Assembly: GCA_027886175.1 (NCBI GenBank)
Contig: JAJNNQ010000024.1
Coordinates: forward strand, 25,833,001-25,897,000
Source: Phylloscopus collybita
Taxonomy: Eukaryota; Chordata; Aves; Passeriformes; Phylloscopidae
Direction of reading: 5' to 3'
Length of the DNA stretch: 64,000 bases
This document shows positions 1 to 13,078 of this stretch, piece by piece. The position numbers and the translations under genes were made by a program. Under the pieces are notes generated by a model that saw only the letters and a list, made by a program, of their open reading frames with translations, was not told where the DNA came from and searched no databases. Position 1 is the first letter of the stretch. The number at the start of each line of letters is the position of its first letter.

Positions 1-2984
1 TTGACTGAATAAATGGCCTTGGGGCACACATCATAAATTGAGTTGAAGCTATGCACCATGAAGTTGGAGGGGAAAAAAACCTCAATATATCTTCCTTTAG
101 GGAGAGAGGACATTAGGTATTCACACTTCAAGCATTCCAACTAATCCTCCTTATTCCACAAGGCTAATTTCAAAATAACATTTATATGGCATGGTTTGCT
201 GGGGAGGGCACTGATGAATCAGTTAGCTGCCCTTTATAATAAGCACTACTGCTTCCTAGACTGCTCTTTTCTACTGCCTTGTCTGCCAGTCATCTCTGTG
301 CCACATGCTCCTTATTCAAAGGGCACCTGTTGAATAACCATGAAGCAAAGTGACAGGGCAGGGGCAATAAAAAAGGTGAAGCACAAATGCATAGTGCAGT
401 TTTAACCACTATATTTCTGTGGTCTTGCTGCAGGGACATGGGGATTGTGCTGAATGACTGTGCTGGTGCCTGAATGAGGAATGATAAGCCTGTAATTTAC
501 TTGCATGGCTGTGTGACTGCTTCCCGCTGAGCAGGAAAGCCTAGATGGGTGTTTTGAGCCCTAACAGTGCTGCAGCTCAGAGCAGTTCTTTGCTACCAGA
601 GGCATCACACACATCGTTTGTCTGAATGGGCCCTACACCACAGGTTTGGGTTAAATATTGCTGCCCAGTAACAGCTGTGAAGTCCAAAAATTGAAGGAAT
701 ATGTTTGCAGACAGCTGCTGTGGGAGTAGCTTCTGATGGGTCTGAAATGCTATTCACTGATTTGGAAACTCATCCATGGAGCAACTTATATTAAAAGTGC
801 ACTACATTAGCAAAGAAACCTACCCAACATGCTGGTGATTCTGCTGACTCAGAATGTCAGCCTGTCCCTGTCATGAGGAAACTTCAACTCCCTGTCTCAT
901 CCTATGCCTGACAATGAGGCAGCAGTCACAAAGATAGCTCACCCTCCAAGAATTTCATAAATATCATCTCTGGGTAGATGGCAGAGAAAGATTCAAATTA
1001 GTGAAGGAGAGGCAGAGAAAATCAAGTATTACTCACTCTCTTTAGCAGCTTGAGTATGATCATCTTTGAGTAGACCAAAGGTCCATCTAATTCACTGTCT
1101 TTATTCAGGAGCCAAAACTAGGGGTGGAGAGAAGCAGTAAAAGAAACAGCAAAGATGCTTCTCCCAGACACTCTTCCAGCCTGTAAGAGTTTTCAGCACT
1201 GATACTTTCTGAGGTAGAGAATGTCTGACTGATCAGCAGACACTTAATTTTGAAAGAACAAGTTCTGTTTCTTCCCTGATGGATAGGCCAAAAGAATTTA
1301 CTTGGGGTTACAGGAGTCAAATGAGGGAACCATGCAGGTTCAAGGAGATGGCTGTCAGGGAGAGTTTATGAAAAGTACGGTGGAGGGGAAATATTAAGAA
1401 CATGGGGTAGATTGGGGGATATTGTGTACCATGGGGTCACAGTATAAGAGTTTTTCCACCTATGACTTCAAAAGAATCAGATTTGAGACATTTCAAAAAG
1501 TGTCTTCATCACATGCAGTAATGTTAATTACCTTAACCGTGGACATGTTTGGCAGACTAATAACAAAGATGAACTATGATGTATTTCAAAGGGACTAAAA
1601 GATCAGTGAGGATTTTGTTTTCTCCTTTAGGAACGTGGTAATTGAGAAACTGAAGTAAATTTATCAAAGTCCCAAAGCATGTTAGGAGCAGTAAATACAT
1701 CACTGCTGTGAAAAACAGATATGGAACTATTTGAAATTGTAAAAGAGTGAGTGCTTTCTAAACACTCCAGTGAAAGCATATAGCCTTTAAATAATTTGAA
1801 CTCTGGGCTAAGCCTTAGAAAAATAGAGCCAGGGCATAAATGTGCATATATTGAGAAAACATTGTTGCTCAGCTTTATGCATGTTCCTGTTAAAGAATTG
1901 TTTCCTGAAGTCTATGAAAATGTCTATTTTTTCAGGAGATAATGTTGATTTACTTTAAGCTTTACTTATAAGCAATTGGACACCAGGACCAGAAGAAAGC
2001 AGCAGAGTCTGTTAGATCCTTGACTGAGGTGACTGAGGGGAGAACAAAGTGTGGCTGAAGTCAACGATAGTGTAACTGAATTGGGTTCATTTGTATGGTG
2101 CAAAGAAATTTGAAAAACTGAAAGCAAGTGGTTCTGCATCCAAATTTGAAACCCACTTGTTAACTAACATTTATCAAGGCATATTTTGGACATCTGAGGA
2201 TTTCTAACTTTGATACTGCTGTGGATTTACCTCCTAGGGAGAGGTAACAAAGCAAACAAAACCCCCATGGGTTTATGATTGGAATGCTTGGATAGATTTT
2301 GCAGAAATGCATGATTGCATTGGATATAATTAAAGAATTTTAAATCTTCAGTATTGTTACTGAGTTTTGCTTTGGAATTTGAAAAAGAGCGTGACTACCA
2401 AGAAGAATTTCTGTCCACTTAATAGCATTTCAGGAGAGGGTAGAAAATTTACCATCTCTTAAGCCTTTTAATAATGTCTTTGTAGAAGCTGTGGTGAAGT
2501 TCTCAGTATTAGGTGAAATTGCATGTCCAGCACAAACAACTTTGATATGTAGATTATCCCACTTCCACAAGAAAGAAAGAAAGAAAGTATTGTACAATAG
2601 AATGTTGGTGGAAGTGACAGGAAAGTGTGGTTTAAGCTCAGTTTTAAGTTAAAGAAGATAAAACAAATGCTTCCTAAATTTGTTGTGTGTAAAGGAATAG
2701 GGCTTTAATGCTAAGCATGACAAAATTTTGCAAAGTACATCCTTTAGTTTTCCTGGGATGTGACACCTGTGTACTTACACAGACAGGATCTGTTGATTCA
2801 TAGGAAATAATGAGACAAATTTTGGGCCAGTGAGGTTGTACTGCTTGTGAAGAAGATCTGATAAGAGCCTGCATGAGTTTGATGAGATGGTAAAAAGGGA
2901 GATCCAGCAAAGTCTCATTTCCAGTGGGCACAGTATGATCAAAATTAAGTCAGACAGAGTAGCTCAGCATCCTTTGCGGGAGAT
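1..2984. other. 5' flanking/intergenic DNA, no gene seen
   Basis: AT-rich non-coding sequence upstream of GAP43. Open frames here are short and resemble no protein I know. The only simple repeat is a short (GAAA)n run near 2572-2586. I recognise no interspersed repeat or RNA gene. Confidence 0.6.
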
Positions 2985-3830
2985 ATCTTGTTTTGGAAAG
3001 ACAGGTATCTGCCAGGGAAAGCTGGAGTTTCCCTTAGAATGGAGAATGTAAACCCCTCACCCCCGCCAAATTATAATTTTGCAATTAAGGGCTTTCAGGC
3101 AAAGATTTGGGAATAGGAATAACAGTTCTTTACTAGGAATATTAACAATACAAATGTAGTAGAAAAACAAAACCACCCAACCAAACCAGCAAACAAACAA
3201 CAATTTTGGAAAACCCTGTAGTCAGAGCTACAACCTGACACCCTGTTGGTCAGGGTGTTGGAAGCAGTCCAAAGGTGAGTCCTCCTGGAGTGGCAGATGT
3301 GGTTCTGGTGGAGTAGAGATGATCCTGTAGAACAAGGGTCCAGGTAGTGATGAGAAGGGGTCCAGTCTTCCTCCAGGAATCGGGTGAAGTTGGATACTTT
3401 CTGTGTCTCTGTGTCTCAGTTTTATCCAGGTAGGAATGGTTGGCTCCCCCCACTGGGTGGAGCATCTAACAATAGGATGATGTAATGTGGATCTATTTTG
3501 GGGATGTGTGCTATTAGGGGTGTCTTAATGGTCCATTAGCAGAAAATATTCCTTGGGTGGTGAAAGAGATAAGAAACAATGCCCTACCTGGTTTGAACAG
3601 CTGGCCTATTATCAAAAGGCACCCGCCCCCCTCCTCCCAGAGTAAAGGAGAACAATTCTCCAACTGCTTTCAGCAAATGAAATGGAATACACATTTTTGG
3701 TTCCATAACCCAAGACAGGAGACCATTTTGATTTCTTGGATGGCTAAACATACAAAGGAGGCAGCTTTTGCCAAAGATCTAAGAGGTAATAACTTTCACT
3801 GGCTTCCAAGCAACAATACTAAATGAGCTC
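2985..3830 (-). mobile_element. Probable LTR retrotransposon fragment (solo-LTR-like)
   Basis: This stretch resembles, from memory, an abundant passerine endogenous-retrovirus LTR read on the minus strand. It has a perfect 8-bp stem ACACCCTG/CAGGGTGT (3238-3245 and 3251-3258, 5-base loop), an A/C-rich part near 3170-3212, and a minus-strand TGTCTTGG at about 3710-3717 that could be an LTR start. No gag, pol or env reading frame is present, so it is non-coding and probably a solo LTR. The boundaries are approximate and no target-site duplication was established. It could instead be another repeat class. A repeat-library search of 2900-3900 would decide. Confidence 0.45.
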
Positions 3831-4230
3831 TGTGTTTCAGCAGCTTTCCTCTCCCTGTTGGGCTGTTTTAGCCTATTAGTTCCCAAGGGTTACATGAAAT
3901 GCTGGAAGACCTTGAGGGCATCACCATGCCTCAAGCCATGGCTTGGTGACTATTGAGCTTAATGCAAGAATGAAAACGGCCATGCCACCATGTTAACATT
4001 TAACATTTTAACATTCCTTGTTAATGGCTGACAGCTAAGCAGGGAAGGGCCTGGCCTGTGTCATGTGCAATATGGAGATTATCTGACACTGTCAGGTTGT
4101 TACATTTTTGTGTTTTGTGTTGCCTGAGGACTGTTTTGCTTTCTCTGATTTATTTTGCTTTTAAGCTTTTAGCCTTAAGAAGGAAATTAATGACATATAG
4201 TTTTAGGCAGAACTCAGTGCTGTTCCTGAA
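3831..4230. other. Unannotated spacer
   Basis: Non-coding sequence between two repeats. A small imperfect TAACATTT-type tandem lies near 3993-4016. Nothing else is recognisable. Confidence 0.5.
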
Positions 4231-4830
4231 CAGAGTCATAAAATGGTTTGGATTGGAAAGGATCTTAAAGGTCATCTCGTTCAAAATTCCTGACATGGGC
4301 AGACACCTTCTACTAGACTGGGTTGCTCCAAGCCCCATCCAACCTGGCACTGAACACTTCCAGGGATGGGGCATCCACCAGTTTCCTTGGCCAATGTCTT
4401 CCAGTGCCTCGCCACCCACACAGCAAAGAATTTCGTCCTAGTACCCAATGTAAACCTACCCTCATTTTGAAGCCACTGCCCCTTGTCCTGTCATATTACA
4501 TGCCCCTGTTAAAAGTCCCTTTCCATCTTTCTTGCAGGCTCCCTTCAGGTACTGGAAGGCCACAATTATGTCACCTTGAAGCCTTCTCTTCTCCTCGGTG
4601 AACAATCTCAACCCTCTCAGCCTGTCTCGTAGGAGAAGTGTTCCATCCCTCCAACCATCTGGGTGACCCTCTCTGGGCTCATTCCAACAGGTCAATGTCC
4701 CTCCTGTGCAGAGGACCCCAGAGCTGGGTGCAGCACTGCAGGGGGTGATCTCAGAGAGCAGAGTAGAGGGGCAGAATCCCCTCCCTTGCCCTGCTGGCCA
4801 CGCTGCTTTTGATGAAGCCCAGGCAATGCC
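4231..4830 (-). mobile_element. CR1 LINE, 5'-truncated 3' end, reverse orientation
   Basis: The plus strand reads as the reverse complement of an avian CR1 3' end, starting with the AATGGTTTGGATTGGAAAG-type signature near 4242-4260. The minus strand encodes a decayed C-terminal part of the CR1 ORF2 protein (reverse transcriptase/endonuclease), for example TEEKRRLQGD and FQYLKGACKKDG within 4462-4695, then shifts frame. CR1 elements insert by target-primed reverse transcription and are typically 5'-truncated, which fits the ~600 bp length. Stops and frameshifts show it is dead. Confidence 0.9.
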
Positions 4831-7800
4831 AGTATTATTTTTGAACTGTGACTAACTTTGAGAAAGCTGGACATACATAATTTGCTTTTCTAACTTTATA
4901 AAGAGCTAACACAGACCCCTGACTTGAAAAGAACTCTAAAATGAGAAAGCTCAGAATTACACTTCCTGAAGCAGATAAAATTGTATTCTCTTGTAGGTAT
5001 TCTTAACAATAGAACCTTTCAATATATGATGATATGATACAGATAAGATTGTCAAACTCTCCATCATTTACTGTGGAACATTGTTCATATTTGAGCTTAG
5101 CTTTCATAACAAACAGAGAATGAACTTCTTTTTCCTCCTCTCTAGCTGAATAAATTAGGGCAACATGGATGCATTACCCTTCAAATTTTTTAGCATACGT
5201 TATTAAAACAAATTTAAACTTGACCCCACTGAGATGAACACACATGAGAAGACCATCAAGGTCAGCATGCTTGTCTTCTCTGATGTAGGTGGTAAACGAA
5301 TGCCTTTTTCCTCCTTTCTCCCTCAAGCTGAAGGAGACCTTTCCCCCTCCTCTGAGCCCTGCATCTTCTGTGTCATTACTAGAGCAGGTATAAAGGTCTC
5401 TGTGTGCTTGACTGTGGGTTCTCACCACCTCCCTTGCTGCTTTCTGCTGCCTTCTGCAGGCTCAGAAACCCTCTCTGGCCTCTACTTGTGTCAGGCTGTG
5501 CCTCAGACACTAGACAGAGGGGACTGACAGCTCTGGGTGGCACCTACACCAGGGACAAGCTGAGTGAATTGTGCATGCAGGTTTTAGGGCAAAGAAAGGG
5601 GTGCAGCAGGTGGGAAACAAGACTGGCAGCACGTCACATGCTTCTCTAGCATGTCCCAGTGCCAGGCGTGCAGGGGATATGGCACTCTGGTGTATAGAAC
5701 AGTTATGTCAGGTAGGGAGTAGGGCTGCTTTGAGAAATTAGGTTGCTCCTCTCCAGAAAGTTTCACTTTCTCCTTACCACCAGAATTGCTTGGGGAAGAA
5801 GCTAATCCCTCAGATTTACACAGAAAATTCACCACTATGCTTGGAGCAACTGCTAAATCTCCAGAAAATCCGAGTCCAGAAACATAGCTCGGTGTCCTGT
5901 AGAGCTGAGCTAAAATAGGGCCTTTTGCTGTAATGCAGTTTCCCATGCACGGGGCAGCAGATTTGGATTCCCGCCTGCACAGACCTGGACTCTTAATAAA
6001 ATTCCATCTGTGTTTCCTGCCCTCTGGGGTGAATTCCTTTGGCTAACAGTGAGCTCTTGGAAAAGAAATAATAGTTGCTGTACCGGGGCACTCTTAAGAA
6101 GGTTGGGTATGGTGTGGATCTGGTAATGTAGAACTCTTAATGCATGCACACAAAGCACAGCTCTGATGCTGCTAGAAAATAATCTACAGGAATTTTAGCT
6201 ATGAATTTCCATTCTTCACTATTGATGTTTTTATGGATTAAATGGAGCACTTTTTAGCATGTAAGAGGTTTTCAGTCCCAACCTAAAATTCATATAGTTT
6301 GATACAGATTTGCATCAATATCACTATGGGTGTATCTCCCACTTCTAGCAGCAGTCTATTTAAAGGGAACTATAACAAAATTTCAGCTGTGGTGAGACTG
6401 AACTATGGCCCATTCTCTGTCCAAGGCCTGTGCTCTGTATTTTGGACAGGGGAGCTCTTCCACTTGAATCAGATGCAGTAAGTTTTGTGTTGAGGATCCT
6501 ATTGCAAGGCAACAATCCTCTGCATGTACCATGTCTGCCTGGCAGACTGAGGGATCTAGACATTCCTCTTTCCTCTCAGTGGGTATCTTGTGGCTAAACT
6601 AAATGAAGTCAAGGCAAGGGGTGAGATTTTTAGAGCCTTAAAGGCAAGTGGATGTTTATAGTTTTCCTACTCATTTAATTCTTGGTAGATCTTTGCTGTT
6701 CTATCTCTCTCATGTACAACTGTGGGTAAGTGAAAGGGTCCTGTCAGCTCACTCCATTACTTCTCCAATACAAATACTTCTTACATCCATTAACAGCCTG
6801 TGTTTTGGAGTTTGCTTCAAACACATTGATCCTGATCAATGTGTACCTGGTCACCATGTGCCTGTGAGTAAAGCATGACCATGGTTAGAAATTTTTGATC
6901 CGTTTCCTGAAAGGCTGAAGGCTAAGGCAGATTTGGGTGTCCTTCATCTCTGGAAACTTCACAGCTGATACTGAAGTGCCAGTTAAGAACATAGGAAGGT
7001 CTTCAGTTGTTTTCCCTCCCCTCATTTCCTGTCTGGGTCCAGGGTACCACATGTACCTTCCCTCATGCAGGCTGCTTCAGCTCAAGTCAGCTCTTATGCT
7101 GGAGAGAAGAAGAGGTCTGGTCAGCTGAGGGGACAGCACAGAAGGAGGATGAACCTGTCTCTTCCACTCTTCCTCCCTGTGCTGAAGCATCTGAGTCACC
7201 ATCCCCACCCTGGCATCAGTGAGGGGCATTGTGAGCACGTGCAGAGCAGGACCAGGTGGTCCAAAGCAGGCTCAGGAAATTGTGCCTCACACCATAATAC
7301 CATCATGTTATCATACTGGTATCACTGGGCAGCTCCCCTATTCAGCACTGCAGTGCCAGGGGAATGGCAATATATCACCAGAGGAAGCCAGGAGCAGAGT
7401 AAAATAGAACTGAGGGTGGGCTCTTCTTCCCCAGTCACTGTGTGGGACTTAACACCTCAGAGTTTGTCTCCATCCCAGCCCCATCACAGCCCGCAGCACG
7501 AGCAGCACAGACATCCCCACGCGGCACTGTGAGGTGTCAGCCTGGATTCTGACAGCAACTCCTTGTGGCACTGCGGGACTTAGAGTCAAGGGTGGAGCCA
7601 GCCTGGGAAGCAGCATCAATTGGCCCATGCTGAGCTCCTGGTTGACACAGATTCTCTTTCAAAGCTTGCTTTTCTGAGCCTGTGCTACAGCAGGAGGGAC
7701 TGTGTACGACAGCACGTGCTGAAGGGTCCCTGGAGAGGAAGAAAGGGACTTTCTGGGTCATCCTGTCTCACATTTGGTTTGGCTTGTAAAGTATCACATT

Positions 7801-10800
7801 CCCCCATGGCAAACTACAACTACACTGAGAATAATAGTTGATAGGTTGACTGCTTTCTATGATGACATTTTTCTTTCTGATGGACAAGCAGATGAGATTT
7901 CATTTTATTGAACAGTTTCTAAGCTGTGCTGGGATTTACCTGTTATGTTTGCATTTTTTGATGATTCTGAAGCTCAATAATAATTAACATTGACCCAAGG
8001 GTTGTACAGACCATTCTTTGTGCACGTTAAAATTATTCTACCCTTGCTTGTACCCAGGTATTCTAGTTTGTATACACCACACAATTTACAGAAAACACGT
8101 TTTTTTTTCTAAAATGATGAAAACAGGGAAATTATTGAGGCCATTTCTTACTATGTGTGATATTGTAAAGTCGGGTGTCTTCAGTGCTGTGAGCCCAGCT
8201 GTGCAGGCATGGGAAGAAAAATGGAAATCACAGGGAACAAATGCAGAGCACCTGTGCACATCTCTGTGAGTAGCTTTATGGCAACAGGTGCTAATGTCAC
8301 GTGAGTTCAGTGTCATGCAGGATAAGTAACCCAGCAGTCATTAAAGACACTGAATGAACTAGAGCATTCCTGGACGGGCATTTTCTGAAACCTTCTCTGC
8401 CAGAGCAAGTGGCATTGTGGCTTTTGAAAAATCACAGCTTTAAAGCCTCTTATTTCGGTCTTAGGTCAAAATAAACTAGGCTCTCCTTTCCTAATATTAA
8501 TAATTCAGGATTAACTGAAATCCAGCGTAAATTGACATAAGTGATCCTTATACTGAAAAATGGGTTCTTCTCCAAGGAGATTCATGACTATATCTAAATC
8601 ATTTAGATAAGGGGTTTGCTTGTAGTGTTGCACTGCACTGTTTTGTGTCACTAAGACATAGATGACTGAAAGCGAGGCCAAGTGAGACCACAGCTGCAAA
8701 ACTACTGAGGAGACTGAAACTGCAAGTGGTCCCACAGTGGGATTTTCAGGAATACCTATTCAAATGAGGATACAAAAATTCTTTATAAAATTGGCTTTTT
8801 TCCCTCAAGCCTGAAAGTTGGCTAACAAAAGGCGAGGCTACCACTATATGTGGAACATACGAATAGAGAGAAAACCCAGTCTATCTCCCAATGAAAGCAA
8901 GTCGCTCACTTCAGAGCTGTTTTGACTGAGGCTTTAAATATCCCTAGTAACGGGACTTTCACAGTACTCCTCCCGAAGAGACGCCTCTTCAGTTTAGTGT
9001 GGTTACCACTGGGACAGCTCTTATAGGCAAACTCTTTTCTTCTTGGTTTCATTTAGTTTTTTGTTTGGCCATGGAATCAACCTGATTACAGTCCCAGGAG
9101 CAGGTCGGAACTATGTGCTTCTTCAAAATGAAACTGAATCTGATGCCTTCCTATTGAACCTAGATTAGCAGCTGGACTGAAGATGCTTTTTCTTTCAGTC
9201 TATAAGGGACCTCAAGCTGCTGGGGTAACCTTGCAGCAGAACTGAACAGGCTTTAAAAGCTCAGTTTTGTGTCTCTTACTCCACACACCTTACTTTGTAA
9301 TAACCACTAATATGTCTTGTTACTTTGAAATGACCTTTACCCTTTTAAATTAAAGAAATGACTTTGAATTAAAAGAGTCACCATAACAATTACTTTATAT
9401 TAACCATACTCCCCTTCATGGTGAAGCAACATGCAGCGTACACCAAACAATGGACTGTGTATCACTCCAAATGATTCCCTTCTAGAGGCTTATGGCTTTT
9501 GAAAATATCACACTTCTCCACCTCCTTCACTGTCATTCAGTCAAGTCTCACAGATGAAGCTTTTAAAATCTGTGGTCATTGTTCACCCCCTTCTTCTAGC
9601 TCACTTCCCTGGTCCCCCATTCATGTTGTTCTTTGGAACTGCTCTTCCTTGTAGTTGTGTGGATTCAAAAGCCAAGGTCAAAGGGGCCTTTCAGGGCATG
9701 TCTACACCATGTGAGGCAGTGTTATCCTGTGACTCCGAAGGAGTGCTGAATGAGCCAGAGCTGGCAGTGCCCTGGATAGACAAAGGTGTCATTTGGATAA
9801 AAGCATCCCAACTTGACTTGGGCACTTAAAGAGATGGAGATTCACCTGGTCTTTTTCACTTAATTTTTGCTTCTGATTTTCATTAACTCCCTGGCTGAAG
9901 TTTGTGCCTTTACTTCCCTCTCATTTTCTTTGACCTTTTCATTTCTGTGAACTTGTCCTTTCTTCCTGCTGTATTATGAGATAATTTACTTTACAGTTTG
10001 AAGTGAAAAAAAAAAAAGCCAAAATGGCAAGGCAAGGGATGCTGGGATATGATTTTCAGAACCATATGATTTACTGAAGAATTTCAGGTCCAACTTTTAA
10101 ATATACTTAAAGGGTCTTTTGAAAGACAGTGGTGTTAGGAACCGACATGCCCAGAAAATTTGGGTTTCAAGGTATGGCTCTTCTCTGTAGTGAGATTAAT
10201 TCAGAGGAAATATGGATATGAGTCTACAGTGGACTGGCCACTCACCACTAAGTTTGTATGTTTGGGGAACATATTAAGGAGGTTTTGTCTACGTGCCAAA
10301 AGTTACTTGCAATAAACTGGAGAGTACAGTGCTTGTGGGGCTGGGCATGAGGAGAGCTGGCTCTGTCTTTGGCTGTGACTGGTGGGGGTGAGAAACTGCC
10401 CTGGGTGAGCACAGGAAAATGGCCTGACCCTCCCTGACTGCATCAGCACAGTTCTGCTGCCAGCTTGTTCCCCCTCCAATCTGAGAAAGATGGGGGCTGG
10501 GAAGGCTTTCCTCATCAGGACTCCCTAGCACAGGGAGGTTCCCTAAAAAGGCCTTGTCAGTGGGAAGAAAATAAGCTTCTAAAACACTTCTGAAGCGTGA
10601 TTTGTCTGACCTAGTTTAGGCTCTTGCTTTAGGATGATCTGAGTCACACCCTCAAAGTTCCCATTTCTCCTCGTTGTCACCAAAGGGAGACACAGTTGAA
10701 GCTCTCAGATGTTTTACCAGGGGACTCCCATCTCCCAAGGGCATAGGGAACAGCCATGTGTCCTCAAGTTCATGACACCCTCTCTTTGTCATGGAGATGA

Positions 10801-12639
10801 GTCCCCAGCAACTCCAGAGGCCAGGGCAGAGGCTCCTAAGTCCCATGGGTGTAATTCAAAATGCCATTGCACTGCTCCTCAGTGCCTTGGTATGGTGTCG
10901 CCAGCAGAGATGTATGCCACAGAGACCTCCTCATCAAATGTGATGTCCACTGCTTTCTACTACTCCACTTCTTACCTCTCTTCTTTTGTGATTGCACAGT
11001 TTCCCTTCTTTTTCTCTGCATGCATTTTCTGAAGCTGAATCTGGTTTTTGTTACTTAATCCTTTGGTCTACTTCTGTGTCAGCTGGTACTGGCAACTCTT
11101 CCCAGTTTAGTATCTTCTGTGAATGTCATTACCATATCATTACTTTCTTTTTCTAGTCTGTAACCCAGGACTAATGCTGATACCTTCTTGACCCCAAAAG
11201 ATACTTTCCTAAGTTGCATACAGATGTAGATAGCTAGCTAGATTTTCTCTGAAATGCTGTTTGCTTTTCCTAAAATAAATGGTGTACTGGGAACTGCAAT
11301 GATATCATAGCAACAGGATATGATTATGTAGGAGTTTGTACTGAGGGGTATTCCAGAAACTATATCTAGATACGTATGCATTTATTTGTATAAATGTGCA
11401 CACATGCGTGAATATTCGTGTTAATAAATTTAGTATTTAGTATAAGTATTTAGATGTAATTGAAGAGCAAAGACCTTAGTAATAACCTAAGACATTTTTT
11501 TTTCTTTTGCAGGCAGTTTGATATTAAAAATAAATTAGAAGTAACTCCATGGTGTGGCAGAGAAGCTGATGTAGTGACATTAGTGCTAAATAGAGAACAG
11601 CATCTGACTGTGCCTCCCCGACAGTAAGCGAAATAAGCAAAATTTGAATTTTGGTCGATGAAGTCCTAAAAATCCAGCAATTAGAAAGAAAATATTTTCG
11701 ACACGCTCAACATTTTCACACTTTGGTTTTACTGTTGTCTGGGATATTCTTTCCCAATGACAGATAGAGCTGTCCAGCTGATGTGTGTTCTGAGAAAGCA
11801 CGGGGCTATAACTTTCCCGAGGTGTGCTTGGGAGCGAGTGCATGTGCGCATTAATGTTGGCTGGGGCTCCTGCATCGCCATCATCTCCTGTGCATGCAGA
11901 CCCGTGCACCTCTGTTCCCACACGTGCATGGGGGGTGCCTCCGTGTGTGAGCACACACATCTGCCTCACAGCAGTTCACAGCAATCTGCAGGCAGAGATC
12001 AATAGGTGTAGAAATTACTTCGACACGGAAATTAATTGAGTTCCATACGGAAGGAAAAGGGATGATTTCTGTGGGTTTGGGAGGTATTCCGTTTGGGGGA
12101 AGGAAAAAAAAAAAAAAAAAGGCATTGCACGAGTAAGTATCGTTTTCTGTGCCTGTGGAAGGTCTGTGGGATAGACTGAGGGAACAAGGGAGAAAGTTGT
12201 CCCGTTCAGTGCTGCAGGACATCACTGTTCAGGGTTTATGCCTGCACATACGGAGAAGGCAGCACGTGCATGTATGTTCGCGAGTGTGCTGGGGAGAGGG
12301 ATTTTCAACAGCCATTTTAACATATTTACCAGTTTAGCTCGCAGCTCCCACCTACGGTACATCACCTGTGCATGGCGTACACTGCCTGCCGTGGCAGTAC
12401 CTCCATTCCCTCTTCTCCCCTCCGTGCCCACCCCACGCCACCCCACCCAAGCAAAGATTTATGCTTTCTTCACGCATAAATCCCACTCCTGGCCGTGGCC
12501 AGGGGGCTTCGGCTGCTCCGGTGGGAGTAAGGCTGGGGGCTCCCCATGCGCCCGGTCCCCTCCTCGCCCGGTGCCTCCCAGACACACCCCAGCCCACCCC
12601 ACCCCTGCGCAGCCCGCAGTGTCCCCTCTCCCCTGTCGC
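4831..12639. other. 5' flank of GAP43, no gene or clear repeat seen
   Basis: About 7.8 kb of non-coding DNA. Open frames are below about 160 codons and show no recognisable domains or coding-like composition. A 17-base poly-A lies at 12104-12120 and the GC content rises from about 12230 towards the promoter. AT-rich patches occur near 11370-11470. No RNA gene or recent mobile element was recognised. Confidence 0.55.
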
Positions 12640-12718
12640 CTCTGTACAGTGGGAAAGTCGTTGGGTAATTGGGTCCAGATTGAAGATTTTAATTATTCAT
12701 GAGGCTGGCGAGGGACTT

Positions 12719-12772
12719 GGGGGGGGGGTGGGGGGGGGGGGTGGCTGCCGGGGTGGGGGTGGGGTGGGGAGG
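12719..12772 (+). repeat. G-run block (G10-T-G12 and GGGG repeats)
   Basis: A run of ten G, a T and twelve G is followed, after GGCTGCC-type sequence, by four more G4/G5 runs separated by single T. The G-rich strand is the non-template strand for GAP43. It has the primary-sequence pattern of a G-quadruplex. Confidence 0.9.
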
Positions 12773-12894
12773 TGACGAGTCGGGGAGAGCTGGTGAACAA
12801 TTCTGGGAAGGGTAGGGAGGGAGGCAGGGAGAGGCAGCGTGTGCATGTGTGATGAGCAATAGCTGTGGACCTTCCAGTTGCTGCTAACTGCCCT

Positions 12895-13068
12895 GGTGTG
12901 TGTGTGTGTGCGCGTGTGCTCGTGTGTGTATGTGTGTGTGAGCGAGAGAGAGAGGGAGAGAGAGAGGGAGGGAGGGAGGGAGGGAGTGGAGAGGGTGGGG
13001 GGGAGAGATAAGAGAGAGAAGAGGAAAAGGAGAGAGGAGAAGGAAGGAAGAAGAAGGAAGGAAGGGGA
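12895..13068 (+). repeat. (GT)n tract followed by 125-nt purine (GA/GGGA/GGAA) tract
   Basis: Positions 12895-12942 are almost entirely alternating GT with CG steps. Positions 12944-13068 are purines except for three T. The pair ends 10 bases before the GAP43 ATG. Alternating purine-pyrimidine DNA can adopt Z-form and long purine tracts can form triplexes; neither is shown here. Confidence 0.9.
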
Positions 13069-13078
13069 CAATACGATC

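Larger units (their letters stand above)
12640..13078 (+). promoter_or_regulatory. GAP43: GAP43 promoter and 5' leader region
   Basis: This lies directly upstream of the GAP43 start codon. In order it holds a homeodomain/POU-like AATTATTCAT (12691-12700), a G-run block (12719-12772), a CAGTTG E-box (12875-12880), a GT-rich alternating tract (about 12895-12942) and a purine tract (12944-13068, only three T interruptions at 12987, 12996 and 13009). From memory, the rat Gap43 core promoter is also flanked by unusual simple-sequence DNA, and an E-box near the coding start contributes to neuronal specificity, so the arrangement looks conserved. Three short upstream ATG frames occur (12845-12862, 12852-12887, 12930-12941). 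The transcription start cannot be placed from sequence alone, so how much of this is 5' UTR is unknown. Confidence 0.75.

Noticed and set aside
4058..4441. 127-codon plus-strand open frame
   Set aside because: Its 3' half is the antisense of the CR1 fragment at 4231-4830, and no other protein similarity is apparent.
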